Source: Coprothermobacter sp.
GTDB taxonomy: Bacteria > Coprothermobacterota > Coprothermobacteria > Coprothermobacterales > Coprothermobacteraceae
Assembly (NCBI GenBank): GCA_003476705.1
Contig: DMVM01000061.1
Location: 1 to 7,314 of the forward strand
Direction: 5' to 3'
Length of the DNA: 7,314 nucleotides
Of the stretch, positions 1 through 5,085 are shown piece after piece. Under the pieces are notes generated by a model. It was given only the letters and a program-made list of their open reading frames with translations, was not told where the DNA came from and made no database searches. The stretch's first letter is position 1, and each line of letters begins with the position of its first letter. A program made the translations under genes and the position numbers.

Positions 1-501
1 CTCATAGTCACTGTTTTTCCACTTATGAGTATGTTCAGTTCCTTGCTTAGCCAGTTTGTTAATGCTAAAGTATCAGACAACATTCTGTGCTTCATATCAT
101 CTGTTATATCTGCTTTAGGCATAGTTGCGCTTGCGTTTTCAGGCTCAGATAGTAGTTTTCTGCTCGTTACTTTTGCCCTTGTCATATATGGCTTTGGAAC
201 AGGTTTGTTCCAATCCATAAATAGCAAATCGGTAATGGTTACACTACCTGACAGGTATTTGGGCATAGGCTCAGCCATGCTTTCCATGATACGCAACATG
301 GGAATGGCTTTGGGCGTCGCTTTCGGAAGCCTAACTCTTTACAGCTTTGTTCCCCACACCATTCTTGGTCAGTCCACATTCTCAATCTCCGATGGCCTTC
401 TCTTCCTAAGAGGGTTGCGTTACACCTACCTTTTAAGTGCAGGCGCTTCAGTATTAGCTGCATTGTCTTCGCTACTTGCCACCAGCGAAGCTGTCGAGTA
501 A
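1..501 (+). CDS. MFS drug-efflux type transporter, C-terminal part (5' end outside window)
   Basis: The reading frame is open from base 1 (LIVTVFPLMSMFSS...) to the TAA at 499-501, giving about 166 residues; the N-terminal part is upstream of the window. It is very hydrophobic, with about four membrane segments. The stretch YGFGTGLFQSINS, then PDRYLGIGSAM, then IRNMGMALGVAFG matches the pattern of the second half of 14-helix DHA2 (EmrB/QacA) proton antiporters, in which a G-rich helix with an N/S motif precedes an 'RN.G...GVA' helix. The family exports drugs or metabolites across the cytoplasmic membrane by proton antiport; the substrate cannot be read here. The first internal ATG (25) is not the true start, because the frame continues upstream of it and the fold is incomplete without that part. 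A weak 6-bp stem (490-495/504-509) overlaps the stop but lacks a clear T-tract. Confidence 0.8.
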   Translation, partial: LIVTVFPLMSMFSSLLSQFVNAKVSDNILCFISSVISALGIVALAFSGSDSSFLLVTFALVIYGFGTGLFQSINSKSVMVTLPDRYLGIGSAMLSMIRNMGMALGVAFGSLTLYSFVPHTILGQSTFSISDGLLFLRGLRYTYLLSAGASVLAALSSLLATSEAVE

Positions 502-1117
502 AGGACAGCCGCTACTTTTCACCATGTGAGTGCATAACATCTAGAATTCAGTGATTACATTTTTGAATCAAACAAACAGGCGTTCGTCTATCCTGGGAGT
601 AGCAATTCTGGGTACTGCAGTGTCTGTTCATCATGTAACAGTAACAAATACAAAAACACTGCCCCATTAACAAGGATTAGCGCATTAGCACATGAAACTG
701 CCTGCTGCTTAGCACCAAACCTCGCCAAACGTTTATATCTTTAATAGGAGGTATAGTACTGGAAATGGTATTGCTTATTCTGTGTGTGTTCATTGCAACT
801 CTCCCTATATGGTCACAGTATTCCTGATTTCCGCAACACTGATTCCATCAACCAAACCAGGACAACTGCACAATTGTCGAACTTGGAAATGGCAATTCTA
901 CCTTTTTTGCTTTTGTCAATCTTGCTCACGCTTTGCAGGTTCCATCAATCTACGTGGTTACGATTAATTAACGGTGCCTGATTTAGAGTACTGTAATCAA
1001 AAAAGACACGATCATATTATTTGCAAAAACTTTCGCCGTGCATCGCCCTAATACGTCTAGCCGGCTTCTTTTCGAGTTTATGTATGTTAAGTACATTTCT
1101 AAACAGACAATAGTATG
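502..1117. other. 616-bp stretch with no intact gene; decayed coding sequence
   Basis: No reading frame here combines a ribosome binding site, a plausible start and family-like sequence. Short frames at 782-967 and 784-981 lack supporting start signals and have no recognisable product. A 39-codon frame from GTG 551 to TAA 668-670 has no Shine-Dalgarno sequence, but contains a GVAILGTAVS stretch that could be left from an MFS helix or from the N-terminal part of an E1 alpha gene. A good AGGAGGT (746-752) is followed 12 bases later by ATG 765, but that frame stops after 20 codons. Bases 972-1117 show nothing recognisable. Confidence 0.6.
694..968 (+). pseudogene. Decayed remnant of thiamine-diphosphate 2-oxoacid dehydrogenase E1 alpha (AcoA-like)
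   Basis: Fragments in successive frames follow the order expected in E1 alpha subunits of the pyruvate/acetoin dehydrogenase type. ETACCLAPNLAKR (from 694) resembles the 'tGCC.G.GGSMHI' region. VYIFN (731-745, another frame) resembles 'MHIFD'. GGIV (747-758) resembles 'GGIVG'. The open stretch 843-968 has VELGNGNST, then NLAHALQVPSIYVV, then IN, which matches the ThDP-binding 'GDG...N.A....lPvifv..NN' motif with GDG changed to GNG and the final NN to IN. The 843-968 frame is bounded by TGA (840-842) and TAA (969-971), and the frame changes at least twice, so no E1 protein can be made. The assignment rests on motif resemblance by eye. The NLA...P.IYVV segment is the strongest part and the upstream pieces could be over-read. 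Confidence 0.35.
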
Positions 1118-1146
1118 TTGACAATTACACAAAATTGATTTAAAAT
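1118..1146 (+). promoter_or_regulatory. Sigma-A-type promoter for the hydrolase gene set
   Basis: TTGACA (1118-1123) is a perfect -35 box. A 17-base spacer separates it from TAAAAT (1141-1146), which matches five of six -10 consensus positions. Transcription would start near 1152-1154, immediately before the palindrome at 1159-1179. Before the insertion this probably drove the whole set from hydrolase to ABC transporter. Confidence 0.8.
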
Positions 1147-1158
1147 TACATTGTTATG

Positions 1159-1179
1159 TGATAGGTGACTCACCTATCA
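1159..1179. promoter_or_regulatory. 21-bp perfect palindromic operator
   Basis: The arms TGATAGGTGA (1159-1168) and TCACCTATCA (1170-1179) are exact reverse complements around a single C at 1169. It lies about 5 bases downstream of the predicted transcription start, the usual place for a dimeric helix-turn-helix repressor that blocks transcription. Length and symmetry suit TetR- or GntR-family regulators, but no regulator gene is visible in the window, so the binding protein is unknown. There is no T-tract, so it is not a terminator. Confidence 0.7.
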
Positions 1180-1194
1180 AAAACACGTGTGAGG

Positions 1195-1203
1195 AAGGAG
1201 GTG
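1195..1203 (+). promoter_or_regulatory. Ribosome binding site that fixes the hydrolase start at GTG 1210
   Basis: AAGGAGGTG is a near-perfect anti-16S match ending 6 bases before GTG 1210. The longer in-frame alternative, GTG 1165, lies inside the operator palindrome and has no Shine-Dalgarno sequence in front, so it is rejected as a start. Confidence 0.8.
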
Positions 1204-1209
1204 CTTTTT

Positions 1210-2175
1210 GTGGAACTTCCGTCAGTTCTCGAGGGTATTGAAGCCACATTTGTTGAAACGGAACGCATCAACATGCACGTCCATTTCAACAAGAACCGCG
1301 ATGCCACTCCAATCATGTTTATTCACGGAAACTTATCTGGAGCAACCTTTTTTGAAGAAGTGATGGTAGACCTGAGCGATCAGTTTTTCTGCTTCGCTCC
1401 TGACCTAAGAGGGTATGGGCAAACCGAAGATAAAGTGGTCGATGCTACCAGAGGAATGTGTGATTGGTCTGATGATCTATCGTCCCTTCTGGACACCATG
1501 AACATCGAAAAGCTGCACATTGTCGGTTGGTCCATGGGAGGAGGAGCGGCAATGCAGTTTCTCCTTGATCACCCCGACAAAGTGCTCAGTTTAACACTCA
1601 TTTGTCCTGTCTCTCCTTACGGTTTTGGTGGCACCAAAACCGAGAATGGAATTCCTTGTTATGAGGACTATGCTGGTTCAGGTGGGGGTACTGTGAATCC
1701 GGATTTCATTCAGAGAATAAAAGAACACGACACAACAGAGAAAGACCAAGCTTCCCCATTGTTTATCATGAATAACTTCTACTTCAAACCACCTTTCAGA
1801 GCAAAAAGAGAGAAAGATCTGCTCCTTTCACTGTTGCTAATCAAAACCGGGGAGAAAGCTTATCCAGGAGATTTCGTACCATCACCGAATTGGCCATTCA
1901 CTGCTCCGGGAAAATTTGGCCCACTGAATGCTATGTCTCCTAAGTACTTTAACGCAAGCTCCATTGTGGATTTGCCAGTTAAACCACCCATACTGTGGAT
2001 CCGAGGATCTCACGATACTGTGGTAGCTGATGAATCGTTTTTCGACATAGCAACGCTCGGTAAGCTGGGACTTGTACCTGGTTACCCAGGCGTCGAAGTT
2101 TGTCCGCCACAGCCCATGCTTAAACAGACACGTAAAGTTCTTGAGGATTACAAGTCAAATGGAGCATTCCTGTAA
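1210..2175 (+). CDS. Alpha/beta hydrolase, C-terminally truncated by an insertion (catalytic His lost)
   Basis: From GTG 1210 the product has 321 residues. It has the alpha/beta-hydrolase fold: an oxyanion-loop HGN motif at 39-41, DLRGYG at 65-70, the nucleophile elbow G-W-S-M-G with Ser108, a lid region at about 135-250 rich in Pro and aromatic residues, and the acid strand ILWIRGSHD with Asp269. No signal peptide is seen, so it should be cytoplasmic. The family hydrolyses ester, thioester or C-C bonds; the substrate is not evident. The catalytic His normally follows the Asp in a GHSPH-type motif, but here the frame runs ...SNG, then three foreign residues AFL and a stop. The missing tail with AHSPHIEKPGEF is at 3165-3272. 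The protein would lack its triad His and terminal helix and is probably inactive, though the fragment could still be made. The gene follows a strong promoter and operator, and its GC is close to that of the KAS III-like and SDR genes. Confidence 0.85.
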   Translation: MELPSVLEGIEATFVETERINMHVHFNKNRDATPIMFIHGNLSGATFFEEVMVDLSDQFFCFAPDLRGYGQTEDKVVDATRGMCDWSDDLSSLLDTMNIEKLHIVGWSMGGGAAMQFLLDHPDKVLSLTLICPVSPYGFGGTKTENGIPCYEDYAGSGGGTVNPDFIQRIKEHDTTEKDQASPLFIMNNFYFKPPFRAKREKDLLLSLLLIKTGEKAYPGDFVPSPNWPFTAPGKFGPLNAMSPKYFNASSIVDLPVKPPILWIRGSHDTVVADESFFDIATLGKLGLVPGYPGVEVCPPQPMLKQTRKVLEDYKSNGAFL

Positions 2176-2202
2176 TGAATAAAAAATAAGGGAGAATGGA
2201 CT

Positions 2203-2231
2203 TTGAAAAAATAAGTACCTCCTGATAAAAT
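2203..2231 (+). promoter_or_regulatory. Sigma-A-type promoter of the S51 peptidase gene
   Basis: TTGAAA (2203-2208) and TAAAAT (2226-2231) are separated by 17 bases. Transcription would start near 2238, about 50 bases before the ATG. It lies within the inserted segment, so the gene came with its own promoter. Confidence 0.7.
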
Positions 2232-2283
2232 ACAGAGTGTAAGTTTAACAACTTACCTCGAATTATCAAAATAAACAGGAGGT
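2217..2283. repeat. Inverted repeat that can pair with the S51 gene ribosome binding site
   Basis: ACCTCCTG (2217-2224) is the exact complement of CAGGAGGT (2276-2283), which contains the Shine-Dalgarno sequence of the S51 gene. The left arm lies between the -35 and -10 boxes, so it is absent from transcripts of the gene's own promoter but present in read-through RNA from the hydrolase promoter. In such RNA the ribosome binding site could be masked. Confidence 0.4.
2239..2256. promoter_or_regulatory. Operator-like inverted repeat at the S51 gene transcription start
   Basis: GTAAGTT (2239-2245) and AACTTAC (2250-2256) are perfect 7-base arms around TAAC. The repeat begins at the predicted transcription start. 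It could be a repressor site or a 5' mRNA stem; its sequence is unrelated to the 1159-1179 palindrome. Confidence 0.45.
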
Positions 2284-2289
2284 GAGTAT

Positions 2290-3018
2290 ATGAAAAAAGT
2301 TGTTGCCATAGGGGGAGGAGAGATTTCAAAATTTGAAACTTTGAAAATAGATGAAGAAATAGTTAAACTAACTGGTAAAGCCAATCCAAAAGCTCTTTTT
2401 ATACCAACTGCGAGCGGAGAACCTGAAGGTTACTGTGAAAGTTTTGACCTTGTCTATGGTAAAACGCTTGGATGCAAGACAGATGTTTTGTTTTTAATAA
2501 AAGATAGTTTGGATAGGACGCTAATAGAAGATAAAATCTTGTGGGCAGATTTGATTTATGTTGGCGGTGGTAACACAAAGAGGATGATGGAAATATGGAG
2601 GTCCAAAGGTGTTGACAAGATGTTGATTGATGCTTATCAGAGAGGAACGGTACTTTCAGGATTGAGTGCAGGAGCTATATGCTGGTTCAAATACGGTTTT
2701 AGTGATTCACTAAGATTTCAGGATGTAGAAACATGGAGTTATATTAAAGTTGAGGGTTTGGGGCTTTTTGATGCCATACTATGTCCTCATCTCGACGAAG
2801 AAAATAGAAGGGAATATTTTGAAAAATTTATGATGAACTTTGATGGTACAGGAATAGGATTAGAGAATGGCTGTGCAATTGAAATCATAGAAGATACTTT
2901 TAGAATTATTAAGTCTTTTGAAAATGCTCATGCCTATGTATTTAAAAGAAGAAGAGATAAATTGTTTGTTGAAGAGATAAAGAATGACGATTACCTTCCA
3001 TTTAATTTGCTAAGTTAG
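2290..3018 (+). CDS. Peptidase S51 family protein (peptidase E / Lmo0363-like)
   Basis: The product has 242 residues and is cytoplasmic, with no signal peptide. The start is fixed by AGGAGGTGA (2278-2286) just before ATG 2290. Family features in order are the N-terminal strand VVAIGGG (4-10), ALFIPTASGEPEGY (35-48), the glycine-rich YVGGGNT (90-96), the nucleophile elbow G-L-S-A-G with Ser126, and CPH with His167, the likely triad His by comparison with PepE Ser120/Asp135/His157. Asp139 in FSDS is a candidate acid residue. S51 enzymes are serine peptidases of the class I glutamine-amidotransferase-like fold. Classical PepE cleaves Asp-X dipeptides, whereas this longer type is less well characterised, so substrate specificity is uncertain. 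The gene is markedly AT-rich, using many AGA, AGG, ATA and AAA codons, unlike its neighbours. It sits inside the split hydrolase gene with its own promoter, consistent with recent acquisition. There is no metabolic reason to link it to the surrounding set. Confidence 0.85.
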   Translation: MKKVVAIGGGEISKFETLKIDEEIVKLTGKANPKALFIPTASGEPEGYCESFDLVYGKTLGCKTDVLFLIKDSLDRTLIEDKILWADLIYVGGGNTKRMMEIWRSKGVDKMLIDAYQRGTVLSGLSAGAICWFKYGFSDSLRFQDVETWSYIKVEGLGLFDAILCPHLDEENRREYFEKFMMNFDGTGIGLENGCAIEIIEDTFRIIKSFENAHAYVFKRRRDKLFVEEIKNDDYLPFNLLS

Positions 3019-3026
3019 ATATTAAA

Positions 3027-3109
3027 ATCAAACACCGGGGACGGTTCTTCTTGTTTGATTTTCAAACTTTCAAACAGAAAGAACCATTCCCTTTGTGTGG
3101 AAGTTTGAT
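3027..3109. repeat. REP-like imperfect palindrome after the S51 gene
   Basis: A stem of about 22 pairs forms between 3037-3058 and 3070-3091, with mismatches C3042/A3086 and C3050/A3078, wobbles G3040/T3088 and T3051/G3077, and an 11-base loop. An outer 7-bp helix joins ATCAAAC (3027-3033) to GTTTGAT (3103-3109). The left arm core ACACCGGGGACGGTTCTT resembles, from memory, a dispersed repeat common in anaerobic Firmicutes and often associated with REP-associated (IS200-like) transposases. No transposase is present, so this would be a passive copy. Lying 8 bases after the S51 stop, it may also act as a transcript 3' stem or partial terminator, although it has no long T-run. Confidence 0.6.
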
Positions 3110-3164
3110 ATCCGCTATTCAAAGAACACATAAGGAATGACGATAACATTAATTAATTTATAGA

Positions 3165-3272
3165 GGTAAGTACTACGAAGTCGTTGTCAAAGACGTGGCT
3201 CATTCTCCTCACATTGAAAAACCAGGAGAGTTTGTCGCCACGTTGAGGAATTTTATCTCGGACAACATGTAA
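3165..3272 (+). pseudogene. Severed C-terminal fragment of the alpha/beta hydrolase
   Basis: This stretch reads GKYYEVVVKDVAHSPHIEK, then PGEFVATLRNFISDNM and a TAA at 3270-3272. AHSPHIEKPGEF is a typical alpha/beta-hydrolase catalytic-His motif followed by the final helix, which is exactly what the gene at 1210-2175 lacks. Joined at codon GGA 2161-2163, it would give a protein of about 353 residues. The fragment has no start codon or ribosome binding site of its own. Its stop lies 20 bases before the KAS III-like ATG, typical spacing within an operon, showing that the hydrolase was originally the gene directly upstream. Confidence 0.85.
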
Positions 3273-3292
3273 CTATTGGAGGTGGATTGTAA

Positions 3293-4282
3293 ATGGAACA
3301 GCGGTACGCAAAAATACTGGCCACGGGCATGTATTTGCCTGAGAAAGTTATTTCTAATGAAGAACTCAGCGAACGCTATGGATTCGACGTAAGCACATAT
3401 TTATCTGGAATCACCCTAAGGCATATTGCTGCCGAGAATGAATGCGCCTCAGATATGGGAGTAAAAGCAGCAGAAGCAGCTTTGGAAAAAGCCAACATGA
3501 AACCTGAAGATATTGACTTGCTTATAATGACAACTGACACTCCCGACTACGTTACACCGCCCACTGCACCTGCCATTGCTTACAAACTAGGCGCTTCAAA
3601 TGCCGGAGCGTTCGACATAAACGGGGCATGCGCCGACGCCACCATTGGGCTCAGCATTGCGTCTCAGCATATTATGTTGGACAAAACCATAAACAATGTA
3701 CTTGTGGTCGCCCCATATGCCATGTCTAAGTGGCTTGACTGGGACAACAAGGTGCTGGCCCCCATGCTTGGCGATGGCGCTTCAGCGGCCATAGTAACAG
3801 TGAGCAATGAGCCAGGTTACATCACTTCAACCATTGTGGCTGACGGACAGTACTGGGATGGATACGGTGTATATGTGGGGACAAAGTACCCAGTAACGAA
3901 GGAGATGGTGGAAAAGAAAGAACACTTACTCAGGTTCCACCCAAACTTTCACAAGTATCCACCTGATGTAAACTACGGCCACTGGCCTGACGTGATTAGG
4001 AAGAGTCTCAAAAAAGCTGGGTACACTGAGAAAGACCTAGATATGGTAATTCTTACCCAGGTTCGCCTAGCCGATATTGAACAGACCATGGAAAACCTAG
4101 GCTTACCACTTGAAAAAACACACTGGATTATGCATAAGTACGGGTATACAGGTTCTGCTTGTGCCTTCATGGCACTTGAAGACGCGCTAAATGAAGGAAA
4201 GATAAAGAAAGGTGACCTGGTAGCGTTCTGCACTTCAGGAGTGGGCTACGTAATGAGCTCTGCCTTGTTCAGGTGGGTATGA
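3293..4282 (+). CDS. KAS III (FabH)-like thiolase-fold enzyme with an altered active site
   Basis: The product has 329 residues, the usual FabH length. The start at ATG 3293 follows GGAGGTGG (3278-3285). It has the two-part thiolase fold: ILATGMYLPEKVISNEEL at 8-25, the DINGACADATIGL region with nucleophile Cys113, MLGDGASAAIV at 158-168, and a C-terminal half ending GVGYVMSSALFRW. Ungapped comparison with the FabH regions HQANIR and KYGNTSAAS gives TQVRLA and KYGYTGSAC, so the triad His becomes Thr255 and the Asn becomes Tyr285. FabH condenses acetyl-CoA with malonyl-ACP. Without the His and Asn needed for decarboxylative condensation, this enzyme may instead carry out acyl transfer, a non-decarboxylative condensation or a retro-Claisen-type step. 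His277 and His281 are near and could compensate. It is 27 bases upstream of the SDR gene and belongs to the hydrolase/SDR/Liv-transporter set, so a role in processing an imported compound is inferred. Confidence 0.8.
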   Translation: MEQRYAKILATGMYLPEKVISNEELSERYGFDVSTYLSGITLRHIAAENECASDMGVKAAEAALEKANMKPEDIDLLIMTTDTPDYVTPPTAPAIAYKLGASNAGAFDINGACADATIGLSIASQHIMLDKTINNVLVVAPYAMSKWLDWDNKVLAPMLGDGASAAIVTVSNEPGYITSTIVADGQYWDGYGVYVGTKYPVTKEMVEKKEHLLRFHPNFHKYPPDVNYGHWPDVIRKSLKKAGYTEKDLDMVILTQVRLADIEQTMENLGLPLEKTHWIMHKYGYTGSACAFMALEDALNEGKIKKGDLVAFCTSGVGYVMSSALFRWV

Positions 4283-4309
4283 GTAAAACCAAGTAAAGGG
4301 GGAAAACGC

Positions 4310-5053
4310 ATGGAACGTGTAAGAGACAAAGTCGTTATCATAACTGGAGCCAGTGGTGGTATCGGCAGAGAAACAGCACTAGCTGTGGCTCGCGAAGGAG
4401 GCCATGTAGCTCTATTTGACATTGACGAAACAAACTTAAAGCCACTTGAAGAAGAGATAAAGAACCTTGGCGTACAATGCAAATCCTACAAAGTAGATGT
4501 ATCGAACTTTGAACAGGTCTCGAATGCAGTCGAACAAGTCATAAACGATTTCGGCAAAGTAGACGCCTTAACAAACATAGCTGGAATAACCAGGGATAAC
4601 TTCTTAACCAAGATGCCTATCGAGGATTGGGACAGAGTCATAGCCGTAAATTTAACAGGTACTTTCTACTGTACCAAAGCAGTTGCCCCTCACATGATGG
4701 AACGAGGTTCCGGCTGCATAGTAAACATTTCTTCTGTAGTAGGAGTTTACGGCAACATTGGACAGACCAATTACGCAGCCAGTAAAGCAGGTGTAATTGG
4801 ACTCACCAAAACTTGGGCTAAAGAGTTCGCAAAAAAGGGTATGAGAGTGAATGCTGTTGCACCAGGCTTTATAAAGACCCCCATGACTGACAAAGTACCT
4901 GAAAAAGTTCTCGACCAGATGATAGGTAAAACACCCATGGGGCGCATGGGCGAACCAAAGGAAGTCGCTAACGCGATTCTATTCCTCATTTCTGACGAAG
5001 CTTCCTTCATTACGGGACATGTCCTCCACGTCGATGGAGGATTGGTTCTCTGA
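4310..5053 (+). CDS. Short-chain dehydrogenase/reductase (FabG-like)
   Basis: The product has 247 residues, the classical SDR length. The ribosome binding site AAAGGGGG (4295-4302) precedes ATG 4310. Features are the Rossmann motif TGASGGIG at 12-19, NIAG at 89-92, catalytic Asn114, Ser142, and Tyr155-x-x-x-Lys159 in NYAASK, followed by PGFIKTPMT (185-193) and the C-terminal VDGG. Asp37 at the end of the second strand (ALFDID) usually indicates NAD(H) rather than NADP(H). The best match is FabG-type 3-oxoacyl reductases, including 3-hydroxyacyl-CoA dehydrogenases. The NAD preference and the neighbouring KAS III-like and transport genes suggest interconversion of a 3-hydroxy- and 3-oxoacyl thioester in a catabolic route rather than housekeeping fatty acid synthesis, but this is inferred. 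The gap to the next gene is 32 bases. Confidence 0.85.
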   Translation: MERVRDKVVIITGASGGIGRETALAVAREGGHVALFDIDETNLKPLEEEIKNLGVQCKSYKVDVSNFEQVSNAVEQVINDFGKVDALTNIAGITRDNFLTKMPIEDWDRVIAVNLTGTFYCTKAVAPHMMERGSGCIVNISSVVGVYGNIGQTNYAASKAGVIGLTKTWAKEFAKKGMRVNAVAPGFIKTPMTDKVPEKVLDQMIGKTPMGRMGEPKEVANAILFLISDEASFITGHVLHVDGGLVL

Positions 5054-5085
5054 GAAAGAGTAAAGAAGAAAGGCGGGAAAATAAA

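Larger units (their letters stand above)
2165..3165. other. About 1-kb inserted segment splitting the hydrolase gene
   Basis: Hydrolase coding sequence ends at codon GGA 2161-2163 and resumes at codon GGT 3165-3167. The trinucleotide GAG occurs at both junctions (2162-2164 and 3163-3165), so the boundary is only known to within about 3 bases, and a 3-bp duplication is possible. The segment holds a promoter, an operator-like repeat, a complete S51 peptidase gene and a REP-like palindrome. Four hand-counted 60-base lines inside it (2341, 2521, 2641, 2881) total 81 GC of 240 (about 34%), against 62 of 120 (about 52%) for two hydrolase lines (1501, 1861). No transposase, integrase or convincing terminal inverted repeat is visible, so the mechanism is open. 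Confidence 0.75.

Noticed and set aside
490..509. Stem GCTGTC/GACAGC at the MFS stop as a terminator
   Set aside because: The stem is only 6 bp and is followed by CGCTACTTTTC and not a T-tract.
551..670. 39-codon frame with a GVAILGTAVS stretch
   Set aside because: There is no Shine-Dalgarno sequence and no complete domain. It could be a relic of an MFS or E1 gene, and the similarity is too short to decide.
765..827. 20-residue hydrophobic peptide after AGGAGGT
   Set aside because: The spacing of 12 bases is long, and the frame continues after stops into the E1 alpha-like remnant, so it looks like decay and not a small membrane protein.
782..981. Two overlapping small open frames
   Set aside because: Neither has a ribosome binding site suited to its start, and both overlap the better-supported E1 alpha-like remnant in other frames.
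1165..1209. Longer hydrolase start at GTG 1165
   Set aside because: It lies inside the operator palindrome and has no Shine-Dalgarno sequence, whereas GTG 1210 follows a near-perfect one at the right distance.
2165..3139. CATTCCT (2165-2171) and AGGAATG (3133-3139) as terminal inverted repeats of the insertion
   Set aside because: There are only 7 matching bases with no extension, and the right copy is about 25 bases inside the junction; chance is likely.
3118..3149. Promoter before the KAS III-like gene (TTCAAA ... TAACAT)
   Set aside because: The spacing is 20 bases and both boxes are poor, so it is not convincing.
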